This document shows positions 44,861-56,139 of a DNA stretch of 64,000 nucleotides, one piece after another. The DNA lies in contig CM075761.1 in assembly GCA_037974335.1 (NCBI GenBank), positions 13,939,708-14,003,707 on the forward strand, in the 5' to 3' direction. The notes under the pieces are model-generated. The model was given only the letters and a program-made list of their open reading frames with translations, was not told the DNA's origin and ran no database searches. The stretch's first letter is position 1, and the number at the start of each line of letters is the position of its first letter. The position numbers were made by a program, and so were the translations under genes. This DNA comes from Prionace glauca. Its lineage: Eukaryota; Chordata; Chondrichthyes; Carcharhiniformes; Carcharhinidae.

Positions 44861-45145
44861 GTGGCACAGGGGATAGTATTGTTCCCTCACAGCACCAGAG
44901 GCACTATTCAATCGCAAGCTTGGCCACTGTCTGTGCAGTTTCTGTACGTTCTCCCTGTGTCTGCGTGGGTTTCCTCTGCGTGCTCCAGTTTCTTCCCAGA
45001 CTCTGTAATTTGTTCTGGGTCGGTGCATTGGCCATGCTAAATTCTCCCTCTGTACCTGAAAAGGTGTTGGAGTGTTGTGCCAGGGGATTTTTTTTACAGT
45101 AACTTCATTGCAGTGTTAATGCAAGCCTACTTGTTACACTAATGA
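44861..45145 (+). mobile_element. SINE-A1
   Basis: Head GGTGGCACAGGGGATAGTAT, central domain, and tail TTCATTGCAGTGTTAATGCA ending ACACTAATGAATT. Confidence 0.82.
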
Positions 45146-45652
45146 ATTAGCTTCAAACTTTACAAAACGTTTTCCCTCTCTGTGAGATCTTGCTGTGCAT
45201 ATTGGACCAATAAAATGGAATCTGCTGTCTGAGACTGGGCGGGTGATTAGAATGAACTGGTGATAAAAGTCGAGGGTAAAAAGTATTCTGTCTCAGTCTT
45301 TTACTCACAATGGGATAGTATTTGAGGTCACATGTCTGTGAAAAGCCACAGCACACGGAAGACATCTTAGCCCATAGGCCCTGAGACAATTGCCAGTGGC
45401 TGAAGGAATGGATAACTGCACAGAATGATTAAACAGAAACAACAAGGGCAGCAAACCGAGTCCAGTAAATGACAAGAAAATCCATGCAGTGAAACAGCCT
45501 TTCTAGAATGAGGAACTGGACACAGGGGACGGGACGTTACAGCCTCACTCTTCCCGAAACTGTAAAATCCCACCTGTGTTCAACAGATCTTCCCATGCCC
45601 AACCCCTCGCCCGCTCATTCACGGGCCAGAGCAATTACAGCCAGGTACCTAC
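45146..45652. other. Start of GPCR intron, no other feature
   Basis: This is the donor-side part of the 11-kb intron. No repeat was recognised. Confidence 0.4.
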
Positions 45653-45854
45653 CCGGAACACCAACAATCGCCAGGAGTGGATAGTAAAAGCATTGAATCG
45701 CATACAGAACAATACAAATCCGAAAGGCTGGTGTTATCCACCAATCATCTGCATTAAACTCAGAAATCCAATAGAATAAAGTCCTGTCATTAGTCGGAAC
45801 TTTCCAGTCCATTTCTCCCGGATTCGGATCCATTGTCGGAACTTTCCAATCCAT
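45653..45854 (-). CDS. GPR139-like receptor, exon 1 (N-terminus and TM1)
   Basis: ATG at 45854 (context GAGAAATGG) opens 67 codons plus one base. The exon ends at a donor after GVPG (CCGG/GTAGGT). It encodes an N-terminus and TM1 with FYYPLLAIVGVP, the usual start of GPR139-like receptors. The split codon G/TG with exon 2 gives GVPVNIITIV, which fits the family. A 42-bp tandem duplication (about 45815-45898) repeats DPNxGEMDWKVPT and so repeats the start codon. Three in-frame ATGs (45854, 45833, 45812) are possible starts; I chose the first. The frame is also open upstream without an ATG. Exon 1 could belong to a different paralogue than exon 2, but strand, order and phase agree. Confidence 0.88.
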
Positions 45855-46569
45855 TTCTCCCAGATTCGGATCTCTCCTCTCCCTCCCTCTCTCTCCACAG
45901 CCGCTGATCTCTGTTAGTGTTGGAATTGTCACTCCCGCTGACTCAGTGGGACAACACAATGAACGGAATCCCTTATTAATAGAAGAGGGAAAATCCCTCC
46001 TGACACACTAATCGGATCCATGGAGACACATCAATTACAGTCACTTAACAAACAGTTTCAATTAACCCCGTTCAATCCAACAATTTTTCCCCCCAAAATA
46101 GAAAATTTACAACCGCGATGGGGCGTTGAGCACCAGAGAAATATGGAAAAGTGGAAATAATGGAAGGTCAGACACGGCAGTGCAGAAGGAGGCCATAGAA
46201 CCCAACGAGCCTGCACTGACTCTTCGACAGAGCATCTTACCCACATTGGAATGATGTGCATACACGTTTTTTTTTTTCAGATCAATGTTAATACTGAAAT
46301 GTGCAGGCGTGAAAGGGCCTCTCAATGCACAAATATTGTTGGTTTTGATATAATTTACTTCAAACTTTCACATAAATCTGTTTGTTTTGTACCAGAATAT
46401 GCCCGGAAATATTATTGGAAGGATAACATAATTCATTCAACTTTTTGCCATTCATCTCCTCTAATAAATTTGTGAGGCAATTGATTAAGCGTTGAAATAA
46501 TTCACTAAGTTTTTTTGCAGGCTTCAGAGCACTTGAAACAGAATGCTGAGTCACTGGAGACTTCACTGG
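45855..46569. other. Presumed 5' flank of the GPCR gene
   Basis: No TATA-type promoter could be placed with confidence. No repeat was recognised before the SINE at 46570. Confidence 0.35.
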
Positions 46570-46856
46570 AGCAGCACAGTGGTTAGCACTGCTATCTGAG
46601 AGCATCAGGGACCCGGTTCGATTCCCAGCTTGATTCACGGTATGGAGTCTGCACATTCTCCCCGTGTCTGCGTGGGTTTCCTCCGGCTGTTTCGGTTTCC
46701 TCCCACAGTCTGAAAGATATGTTGGTTAGGTGCGTTGGCCTTGCTGAATTCTCCCTCAGTGTACCCATACAGACGTGTGTGGCGAATAGGGGATTTTCAC
46801 AGTCACTTCATTGTATTGTTAATGTAAGCTGACTTGTAACACTAATAAATAATATT
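46570..46856 (+). mobile_element. SINE-A1, complete
   Basis: Head AGCACAGTGGTTAGCACTGC, B box GGTTCGATTCCC, central domain CGTGGGTTTCCTCCGGCTG, and tail TGTAACACTAATAAATAAT. It is a good reference copy for the family. Confidence 0.9.
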
Positions 46857-46860
46857 AAAC

Positions 46861-47935
46861 CTATGCCTTGCTACTCATTGACTCCTTCCAAACCAACGCA
46901 ATTTGCAATACCCTCAACACCCTCAAACGTACCCTAATAGCCTCATAATTACCCTTGCCCCAGCTAAAACTACTGACCCGAGGTTCATGCCTATCCCTTT
47001 CCATCACTAAGGTGAGCGTAACCGAATTGTGGTCAGTATCACCAAAATGGACACCAACTTCCAAGTCTAGCACCTGGTCTGGCTCATTTCCCAGCACCAA
47101 ATCCAATATAGCCTCACCTCTAGTTGGCCTATCTACATACTGAGTTAAAAAACCTTCCTGCACGCGTTGTACAAAAACTGACCCCTCTAAATGGGACGGC
47201 GGCGCGGGCTCGTTGGGCCGAAGGGCCTGTTTCCCGTGCTGTGTTGTTCTTTGTTCTTTGTTCTTTGTTCTAATGAGCTAGAGCTATAACAATTCCAATC
47301 AATATTAGTAAAGTTAAAATCCCCCATAACAATTACCCTATTACTTTCACTCCTAACCAGGATCGTCTCCGCAATCCTTTCCTCAACCTCTCTAGAACTT
47401 TTAGGAGGTCTATAAAAGACTCCCAACAGGGTGACCTCTCCTCTCCTATTTCTAATCTCCGCCCATACTACCTCAACAGACAAGTCCTCATCAAACTTCC
47501 TCTCTGTGATACAATCACTGACCAATAATGCTACCCCTCCCTCCCCCCACCTCCTTCTCTACTCCGACTAAAACATTTGAACGCCAGGACCTGCAGCAAC
47601 CATTCCTGCCCCTGCTCTATCCATGTCTCTGAAATGGCCACAACATCGAAGTCCCAGGTACTGATCCACGCTGCAAGTTCATCCACTTTATTGCGAATAC
47701 TCTTCGCATTAAAGTATACACATTTCAAACCCTGCTCCAAGCCACCCCTGCGATGCTGTGCATTGCAGTCCCCATCTATGCCCCCCTCACTTTCAACCCC
47801 TCTACTCAGGATCCCACCCCCCCTCCGAATCAGTTTAAACCTAACTGGATAGCCTTAGCAAATTTACCCCCCAGGATATTGGTCCCCCTTTGATTCAGGT
47901 GTAGACCATCTTGGATACTTTCGACCAGTTTGCTG
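46861..47935 (-). mobile_element. CR1-type LINE endonuclease domain
   Basis: Read on the minus strand: LKCVYFNAKSIRNKVDELAA, FDVVAISETWIEQGQEWLL, LLGVFYRPPKSSREVEERI, VIVMGDFNFTNIDWN, then QEGFLTQYVDRPTRGEAILD and GNEPDQVLDL, HFGDTDHNSV. These are the ordered APE endonuclease motifs (NAKS/RN, ETW, RPP, GDFN, SDH-like). It is interrupted once by a SINE-B tail at 47197-47272 and has one frame change near 47530. No RT follows; the SINE-A1 at 46570 abuts its end. Confidence 0.88.
47197..47272 (+). mobile_element. SINE-B tail inserted in the endonuclease region
   Basis: GGCGGCGCGGGCTCGTTGGG to (TTCTTTG)n. This short, heavily 5'-truncated insertion splits the CR1 endonuclease frame after NIDWNCYSSSS. 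Confidence 0.8.
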
Positions 47936-47942
47936 ACTCCAA

Positions 47943-48486
47943 TGTTTTACCCCGGTGCCCTTATTTGCAAGATGGACAAAGGACAAACACAAGTAAAGGT
48001 TCAACAAGTTTATTAACAATAACACTACTAACCCTTAAATTACCCACATAAAGCAAGAGGATACCCCAAAATCAGATATACTACCCACAAAGATGGTTTG
48101 GTTAAAACTACAGGCTCGATTCTCTGAGTTCCTCTGGTCTGTCGTCACGAAGGTGAGTCTCGATGGTAGCTTCTTCCTTCCTTCCTTCTCTGGTCAGTCT
48201 TCCGAATGATCAAGGGTCGCCTCCTTCACCGAGTCTTCGCTCCTGGTCTTCCTTTATCCACCTGCCTGTTTGCCTTTCCAGAAACTTCTCTGGCTTCCGG
48301 CCAATGAGGTCCCAGGAGGGACTTCCAATACCCAGTGGGTTTCTTGATGTCTGCCTGACAGGACACCAGGGTCCGCCCCCAGGTGTCCATCTCCATGCTG
48401 CTGCTTACATGTGACCTGTTATCAGGTTAAGCCAACTACAGGAACTCTTGGTGACAGAACGTCTGGCCCAATCTGAGCTTCTAACA
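47943..48486 (-). mobile_element. Candidate solo LTR (fossil)
   Basis: On the minus strand this 544-bp block begins TGTTAGAAGC and ends GGTAAAACA (TG..CA), with a TTAATAAACTTG polyadenylation-like signal about 80 bp before its end. No internal retroviral or LTR-retrotransposon sequence adjoins it. A clear target duplication was not found. Family and age are unassigned. Confidence 0.45.
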
Positions 48487-48837
48487 ATAGGCCGGTGCAT
48501 TTCAATGGGGTGCAATGATCTCCTGCTAAGTATCAGCAGAGTGCAGGGGAGACTGATGAGTCAGGCCCAGACAGGTTTGTGTATTGTACAACTGGGCTGC
48601 CTGAGATTTGACTGTGTTTGATTTTTAATATGCCCAATTCTTTGAATTAAGATATCCAATTTTATCAGTCTTAAAAGTAGGCCCTGTTTATGTTATCCAT
48701 AGAACATAGACTAGATCATGGTGATGGAACCCATAAAATACCTACATTGCTGAAGGAAGCCATGCAAGACTGCACATACCACAACACCACCCAGCCCCTA
48801 TGCCGGTACCCCTATTTATCCTTGCTAATGCCCTCTG
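48487..48837. other. No recognised feature
   Basis: Short unassigned stretch between the LTR-like block and a SINE. CCATAGAACATAGAC at 48700 is a small tail-like remnant. Confidence 0.35.
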
Positions 48838-49045
48838 GTACTGAGGGGCAATTTAGCACGGCCAATCCACCCAACCCGCACTTCTTTGGACGGTGGGAGG
48901 AATCCGGATTACCCAGAGGAAACCCATGCAGACATGGGGAGAACGTGTAGACTCTACACACACAGTGACCCAATCTGGTAATCAAACCCGGGTCCCTGCC
49001 GCTGTAAGGCAGCGTGTTAACCACTGTGCCACCATGTCGGGAGTC
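48838..49045 (-). mobile_element. SINE-A
   Basis: GGGGCAATTTAGCACGGCCA through AATCAAACCCGGGTCCCTGC to GTTAACCACTGTGCCACCAT. Confidence 0.82.
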
Positions 49046-49149
49046 AATCACTGGCGTTTGAGACGTTGCAAGGTCATCAGCGCCTGTCTAATACAGTAAA
49101 AAATAAACCACATTCTAATATATTCATCACAACATTTACATGAAATGCT

Positions 49150-49410
49150 GCTATCCCAGACTTGTCATTACTGCTGCCTTACAGCGCCAGGCCCGGGTTT
49201 GATTCCCGGCTTGGGTCACTATCTCTGTGGAGTTTGCACTTTCTCCTCGCGTCCCCTGTGTGGGTTTCCTCCGGGTGCTCCACTTTCTTCCCACACCCCA
49301 AAGATGTGTAGGTTAGGTTGATTGGCCATGTGAAATTGCTCCTTCGTGTCAGGGGGACTAGCAGGATAGTTATGTGGGGTTGCAGGGATTGTTGACGGTG
49401 AAGTCTCGGA
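49150..49410 (+). mobile_element. SINE-A2
   Basis: CCGGGTTTGATTCCCGGC, central domain GTGGGTTTCCTCCGGGTGC, then TTGATTGGCCATGTGAAATT and a truncated 3' part. Confidence 0.8.
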
Positions 49411-50283
49411 TTCTAAGTGGGATTCTACTATTTTTGTTTAACACAGAAGTTAATTTGAAACTTTTTGTTTTCCTTCCCAGACAAACAAGTACTTTCCTGG
49501 CTGGTCCCTTAAGGACACAGTTCTAGTTTGCGCTTAGAATTTTGATGTTAATATCAATCCAGTTGCATAAGCAGCAAAACGAAAGATATCATTGTAAAGG
49601 GCAGCAACTCCCTTCCTGTGAACCTCACTGCACCTGAATATCACATCAACCAACTAAAGCAGCGTCACCTTCTGAGAAATGAAGGCCAGAGTACAATTGG
49701 GAACTATCAACATTTTTAAAATCTTAAGGAGACATTCGACTTCCAGCATTTGTTGAAACTTATTTTTGTAAAAGTCTTTGAAAAAACAATGAGCCAAACT
49801 AATGTGGAAAGTGCATTTCATTTCAGGCTTTGAATATTTCAAAAAAAAACTCATTGTAAGATATACTAGTTCCTCAACAGAAAACAGAAGATTCATTCCT
49901 GAAAAATTGTGCATTATATCATTGAGTTGACAGCAAATTACCATAATGATATTGATGTTTTAACGAGTGAATTTGGGTAAAAATCTCTTACTTATAACGT
50001 CTTGTGGAATAATAAAGACATTCCTTCTCATTTTAAACTTCGCCGGACTGTCAAACATGGGAGCTAAAAAAACATAGCACGGGAATTATTCATGATGAAA
50101 GTGTGCCCGTCAGGCTCCCTTCTCATTTGGTTTAAAACCATCCAGTAATTCCAGTGGACACATGTAGGTTTTGCCTTGTGAAGTGTTGCATTATTTGAGG
50201 TTGAGTGGAATCCAGTGGTTCAGTTCCGTTTTTACGTTGGCTTCAAGTGAATGGAGTTTATACAGCTTGAAATTCCATGGCAT
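49411..50283. other. No recognised feature
   Basis: AT-rich, apparently single copy. A 96-codon minus frame at 49654-49944 has no family features. Confidence 0.4.
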
Positions 50284-50720
50284 GAACATAGAACATAGAA
50301 CATAGAATATTACAGCGCCGAACAGGCCCTTCGGCCCACAATGTTGCGCCGACCAGTTACAAAACAATGACCCACTAGCCTAAACCAATCCCTTTTCATC
50401 CATAAACCTATCCACAGATCTTTTAAACGCCCCCAAACTAGGTGCATTTACAACTGCAGCTGGCAGGGCATTCCAGTCCCTCACCACCCTCTGGGTAAAG
50501 AACCTACCCCTGACATTTGTCCTATAACTACCCCCCCTTAATTTAAAATCGTGCCCCCTCGTGCTAGCTTTCTCCATCCTAGGAAAAAGGCTATCACTAT
50601 CTACCCTGTCTAAACCTCTAATCATCTTATATGTTTCAATGAGATCCCCTCTTAGCCGCCTTCTTTCCAGCGAAAACAACCCCAAATCTCTCAATCTCTC
50701 CTCATAGGATCTCCCCTCCA
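50284..50720 (-). mobile_element. CR1-b LINE 3' end, abutting CR1-c
   Basis: The tail lies at 50284-50330 (GAACATAGAACATAGAACAT) and the last 100 codons run up to MEGRSYEERLRDLGLFSLER. It stops where the CR1-c tail begins at 50722. Confidence 0.9.
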
Positions 50721-52073
50721 TAAGAACATAAGAACATAAGAACATAAGAAATAGGAGCAGGAGTAGGCCATCTGGCCCTTCGAGCCTGCCCCGCCATTCA
50801 ATAAGATCATGGCTGATCTGTCGTGACTCAGCTCCACCTTCCCGCCCTCTCCCCATAACCCTTAATCCCCTCTCTTATCAAAAACCCATCAACCCGTTTC
50901 TTAAAAATATTTAGCGAGGCAGCCTCCACCACTTCAACGGGCAGAGAATTCCAGAGATTCACCACCCTTTGAGTGAAGAAGTTCCTCCTCAACTCTGTTC
51001 TAAACCGCCCCCCCTTTATCTTGAGGCTGTGCCCCCTAGTCCTAGTGTCTTTTTTGAGCGGGAAGAGTCTCTCCACCTCTATCCTATCCATCCCATTCAT
51101 CATCTTATACGTCTCAATGAGATCTCCCCTCATTCTTCTAAACTCTAACGAGTACAAGCCTAGTTTATTCAGCCTCTCCTCATAGCTCAATCCCCTCAAC
51201 TCCGGTATCAGCCGAGTAAACCTCCTCTGCACTCCCTCCAGGGCCAAAACATCCTTGCGCAGGTGCGGCGCCCAAAACTGCACACAGTACTCCAGCTGCG
51301 GCCTCACCAATGCCCTATACAGCTGCAGCAAGACCTCCCTACTTTTATATTCAATCCCCTTCGCTATGAAGGCCAGCATCCCATTCGCCTTCCTGACCAC
51401 CTGCTGCACCTGCAAGCTGGGTTTTTGCGACTCATGCACAAGGACCCCGAGGTCCCTCTGCACCGTCGCCTGCTGCAGTTTTTCGCCCCGTAAGTAATAG
51501 TCCTTCCTACCATTCCTCCTACCAAAGTGGACCACCTCACACTTGCCAACATTGAATTCCATTTGCCATTTCCTGGCCCATTCGCCCAGCCTATCTAGAT
51601 CCTTCTGCAGACTCTCCACACCCTCCGCACAATTTGCCTTTCCCCCAATCTTGGTGTCATCAGCAAATGTCGACACCCTGCACTCGGTTCCCTCCTCCAG
51701 ATCATCTATATAAATGGTAAATAGCTGAGGCCCCAGCACCGACCCCTGGGGCACCCCACTAGTCACCAACCGCCAATCCGAATAGCATCCATTGACCCCC
51801 ACTCTCTGCCTCCTATTTGACAACCAATCCTCTATCCACGCTAACACCCTACCCCCAACTCCATGTCCCCTGACCTTCTGCAATAACCTCTTGTGAGGTA
51901 CCTTGTCAAACGCCTTCTGAAAATCCAGAAAGACCACATCCACCGGCTCTCCTCCATCCACTGCCCTAGACACATCCTCATAGGCTATCCCCAGTTGATT
52001 CCTCCTCAACTGTAGCCTCCAGGACCGAAAACCTATCTTGGAGGGGAACAGCCCCAGGGGATTGTCCCCCCGA

Positions 52074-52172
52074 TGCGCGCTCCCTCTCTCTCTCGCAGGC
52101 ACGCTCGCTCTCTATCACTCGCAGGCGCGCTCGCTATCTCTCTCACAGGTGCGCTCCCTCTCTCTTTCCCCT
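52074..52172 (-). repeat. About 26-bp tandem repeat at the ORF1 3' end
   Basis: Three to four units of the type CGCTCGCTCTCTATCACTCG with CAGGCG spacers. They overlap the ORF1 stop and supply the first codons of the downstream open frame. Confidence 0.75.
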
Positions 52173-52415
52173 CTGCCTGGCAGTGACCCAAGACTCATTT
52201 CTAGGAGTGACTATCTCCTTATAACTCCTATCGATGTCCGCCTCCGCCTTCCAAATAATGCGGAGTTCCTCTAACTCCATCTCCAGCTCCTTTACACGCT
52301 CCTCCAGAAGCTGCAATCTAACACACTTCCAACAAGTAAAATCACCTGAAACACTACTGGTGTCCCTCACCACATGCATCCCACAGGAGATGCAGCACAC
52401 TGCCTGAACTGCCAT
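52143..52415 (-). CDS. CR1-c ORF1 protein (zinc-finger-like plus coiled coil)
   Basis: ATG at 52415 opens a 90-codon frame. Residues 1-32 hold a CxxC..CxxC pair (VCCISCGM and FTCWKCVR), a small zinc-finger-like unit. It is followed by a heptad-like helix LQLLEERVKELEMELEELR and a basic tail ending GKREGAHL. CR1 ORF1 proteins are known to carry zinc-binding (PHD-type) and coiled-coil parts and to bind RNA; that role is inferred here. It is short compared with full CR1 ORF1, so it may be truncated by the repeat-associated deletion at its 3' end. The in-frame part upstream of the ATG (FFIIFFIFLLVIASW) looks untranslated. Confidence 0.62.
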   Translation of the reverse strand: MAVQAVCCISCGMHVVRDTSSVSGDFTCWKCVRLQLLEERVKELEMELEELRIIWKAEADIDRSYKEIVTPRNESWVTARQRGKREGAHL

Positions 52416-52561
52416 CCATGAAGCAATTACCAGCAGAAAAATAAAAAATATAATAAAAAAAACTTCCCCCACACTTATAATTAAGTTAGAGGAAATGGGA
52501 GGGTGGGATTCTCTACCAGTGTAGAGGATCGGGTATCCTCTCTACACTAATTTATAGGGTT

Positions 52562-52860
52562 AGGGGCCCGAGAAAAAAAACTACAACTACCGGCAAGCGT
52601 CCTAGTGACGACTTCCTGTTTCTAACTAATTTTTTAAAAACCGCCGAAACTCGCAACTTTAAAACTATAAATAAAACGTTAAACAATAAAAACAGAAAAA
52701 TGTACCTGTTTGCTGCCTCCTCTCACGCCCAAAAATCGCTGCCTCTCGATACTGCTCCTCAGGAACAATGAGGCCGATACACGGAGGTAGGTGCTTATAA
52801 ACCCGAGAGAAAAAGAAAACTACAACTACCGGCAAGCGTCCTAGTGACGACTTCCTGTTT
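52562..52860 (-). promoter_or_regulatory. 5' monomer array of CR1-c (unit about 239 bp)
   Basis: CTACAACTACCGGCAAGCG occurs at 52581 and again at 52820. One full unit and part of a second precede ORF1 on the minus strand. Each unit starts with AAACAGGAAGTCGTCACTAG, which contains an ETS-like AGGAAGT. The upstream location suggests a promoter array, as known for some L1 and CR1-related elements; activity is inferred. Confidence 0.65.
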
Positions 52861-53833
52861 CATAAGAAAATAAGATGATAAGAAATAGGAGCAGGAGTAG
52901 GCCATCTGGCCCTTCGAGTCTGCCCGGCCATTCAATAAGATCATGGCTGATCTGTCATGGCTCAGTTCCACATTCCGGCCCTCTCCCCATAACCCTTAAT
53001 CCCCTCTCTTATCAAAAACCCATCAATCCGCTTCTTGAAAATATTTAGCGAGGCAGCCTCCACCACTTCAACAGGTAGAGAATTCCAGAGATTCACCACC
53101 CTTTGAGTGAAGAAGTTCCTCCTCAACTCCGTTCTAAAACGCCCCCCCTTTATCTTGAGGCTGTGCCCCCTAGTCCTAGTGTCTTTTTTGAGCGGGAAGA
53201 GTCTCTCCACCTCTATCCTATCCATCCCATTCATCATCTTATACGTCTCAATGAGATCTCCCCTCATTCTTCTAAACTCCAACGAGTACAAGCCTAGTTC
53301 ATTCAGCCTCTCCTCATAGCTCAACCCCCTCAACGCCTGTATCAGCCTTGTAAACCTCCTCTGCACTCCCTCCAAGGCCAAAATATCTTTGAGCAGGTGC
53401 GGCGCCCAAAACTGCACACAGTACTCCAGCTGCGGCCTCACCAATGCCCTATACAGCTGCAGCAAGACCTCCCTACTTTTATATTCAATCCCTTTCGCTA
53501 TGAAGGCCAGCATTCCATTCGCCTTCCTGACCACCTGCTGCACCTGCAAGCTGGGTTTTTACGACTCATGCACAAGGACCCCGAGGTCCCTCTGCACCTG
53601 CTGCAGTTTTTCGCCCCGTAAGTAATAGTCCTTCCTACCATTCTTCCTACCAAAGTGGACCACCTCACACTTGCCAACATTAAATTCCATTTGCCATTTC
53701 CTGGCCCATTCGCCCAGCCTATCTAGATCCTTCTGCAGACTCTCCACACCCTCCGCACAATTTGCCGTTCCCCCAATCTTGGTGTCATCCGCAAATTTCG
53801 ACATCCTACACTCGGTTCCCTCCTCCAGATCAT

Positions 53834-55820
53834 CATGCTGTGTTGAACCTAGTCAGGAGGAAAAGGAAGGTGTACAAAAGGTTCAGGGAACTAGGAGAGG
53901 TTAAGGATCTTGAAGAATATAAGGACTGTAGAAAGGAGGTTAAAAGGGAAATTAGGACAGCCAGAAGGGGTCATGAGAAGACCTTGGCGGGTAAGATTAA
54001 GGAAAATCCCAAGGCCTTCTATAAGTATGTGAAAGGTAAAAGGGTGAGAATGGAAAGGATAGGACCTATAAAAGGTGAAGGGGGAAAGGTCTGTGTAGAA
54101 CCAGAAGAAATGGCGGAGGTGCTTAATGAGTACTTTGCATCAGTATTCACAGTGGAAGCTGATTTGGGAGATCTTGCTATGGACTTGCAGCAGGTGGAAA
54201 AGATTGAGTACGTGGACATTAAGGAGGAGGATGTGTTAGAACTTTTGAATTCTATCAAGGTAGATAAGTCGCCGGGACCAGATGGGATGTACCCCAGGAT
54301 ACTGTGGGAGGCCAGGGAAGTGATTGCAGAGCCCTTGGCGATGATCTTTGCGTCGTCAATGGAGACGGGAGAGGTTCCGGAAGATTGGAGGATTGCGGAT
54401 GTAGTCCCTATTTTCAAGAAAGGGAACAGAGATAGCCCGGGAAATTACCGCCCGGTGAGTCTGACCTCAGTGGTTGGTAAGCTGATGGAGAGGCTTCTGA
54501 GGGACAAGATTTACGAGCATTTGGAGAGGTTTGACATGATCAGGAATAGTCAGCATGGATTTGTCAAGGGCAGGTCGTGCCTTACGAGCCTAGTTGAGTT
54601 CTTCGATAATGTGACTGAACACATTGACGAAGGAAGTGCCGTGGACGTAGTGTACATGGACTTCAGCAAGGCTTTTGATAAGGTCCCCCATGCAAGACTT
54701 CTTGAGAAGGTGAGAGGGCATGGGATCCAAGGGCCTTTGGCCTTGTGGATCCAGAACTGGCTTGCCTGCAGAAGGCAGAGAGTGGTTGTGGATGGGTCTT
54801 TTTCGGAATGGAGGTCAGTCACCAGTGAGGTGCCCCAGGGATCTGTTCTGGGACCCTTGCTGTTTGTCATTTTCATAAATGACCTGCTGAGGAAGTGGAG
54901 GGATGGGTTAGCAAGTTCGCTGATGACACGAAGGTCGGCGGTGTTGTGGATGGTGTGGAAGGATGTCAAAAGTTGCAGCAGGACATAGATAGGATGCAGG
55001 AATGGGCGGAGAAGTGGCAGATGGACTTCAACGCGGATAAATGTGTCGTCGTCCATTTCGGCAGAACCAACGGGATGAACGAGTACACTATTAAGGGCAG
55101 GGGTCTTAGTAGCGTTGAAGAGCAGAAGGATCTCGGGGTCCGGGTTCACAGGACTCTTAAATCGGCCTCGCAGGTGGAGGAGGTGGTCAAGAAGGCGTAT
55201 GGTGTACTGGCCTTCATTAATCGAGGGATTGAGTTTAGGAGTCGGGAGGTAATGCTGCAACTTTACAGGACCCTCGTCAGGCCTCATTTGGAGTACTGTG
55301 CGCAGTTCTGGTCGCCTCACTATAGGAAAGACGTAGAAGCTACTGAAAGGGTGCAGAGGAGATTTACAAGGATGTTGCCTGGACAGGGAGCCATGCCTTA
55401 TGAAGATAGGTTGAGGGAGCTGGGACTCTTTTCCCTGGAGAGGCGAAGGTTGAGAGGCGACCTGATAGAAGTTTATAAAATGTTGAGAGGAATAGATAGG
55501 GTGGACTCTCAGAGGCTATTTCCCCGGGTTGAAATGGTCGCTACGAGAGGACACAGATTTAAGGTGCGGGGAGGGAAGTACAGAGGTGATGTTAGGGGTA
55601 CGTTTTTCACTCAGAGGGTGGTGAGTGAATGGAATCGGCTGCCGTCGTCGGTGGTGGAGGCGAACTCGCTGGGGTCTTTTAAAAGACTTCTGGATGAGTA
55701 TATGGGGTTTAATGGGATTGGGGGTGATAGATAGGTCTATAGATTGGTGGGGTTGATGTGATCGGCGCAACTCGAGGGCCGAAGGGCCTGTTTGTGCTGT
55801 AATGTTCTATGTTCTATGCT
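53834..55820 (+). mobile_element. CR1-a LINE with nearly complete RT, nested in CR1-c
   Basis: It starts before the RT (VRRKRKVYKRFRELGEVKDL) and includes [67 protein letters not shown] and [20 protein letters not shown] one-base-type frame change near 54885 separates this from the second open frame (to 55734), with KFADDTKVGG, thumb and C-terminus. The tail is at 55780-55820. The endonuclease and ORF1 are absent. It interrupts CR1-c between CCAGATCAT and CTATATAAAT, seen unbroken at 51700. Confidence 0.94.
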
Positions 55821-56139
55821 CTATATAAATGGTAAAAAGCTGAGGCCCCAGCACCGACCCCTGTGGCACTCCACTAGTCACCATCCGCCAATCCGAATAG
55901 CACCCGTTGACCCCCACTCTCTGCCTCCTATTTGACAACCAATCCTCTATCCACGCTAACACCCTACCCCCAACTCCTAGCCCCCTGACCTTCTGCAATA
56001 ACCTCTTATGAGGTACTTTGTCAAACGCCTTCTGAAAATCCAGAAAGACTACATCCACCGGCTCTCCTCTATCCACTGCCCTAGACACATCCTCATAGAA
56101 CTCCAGTAAATTTGTCAGATACGACTTCCCTTTAATGAA

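Larger units (their letters stand above)
50721..52860 (-). mobile_element. CR1-c LINE, internally deleted but with 5' and 3' ends
   Basis: From its 5' side: promoter-like monomers (52562-52860), ORF1 (52143-52415), a deletion of the endonuclease and first RT blocks (junction near 52030), then an open RT frame to 50828. That frame contains [57 protein letters not shown], and the C-terminal region. The tail is at 50722-50750. It is the best view in the window of this family's two ends. Confidence 0.9.
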
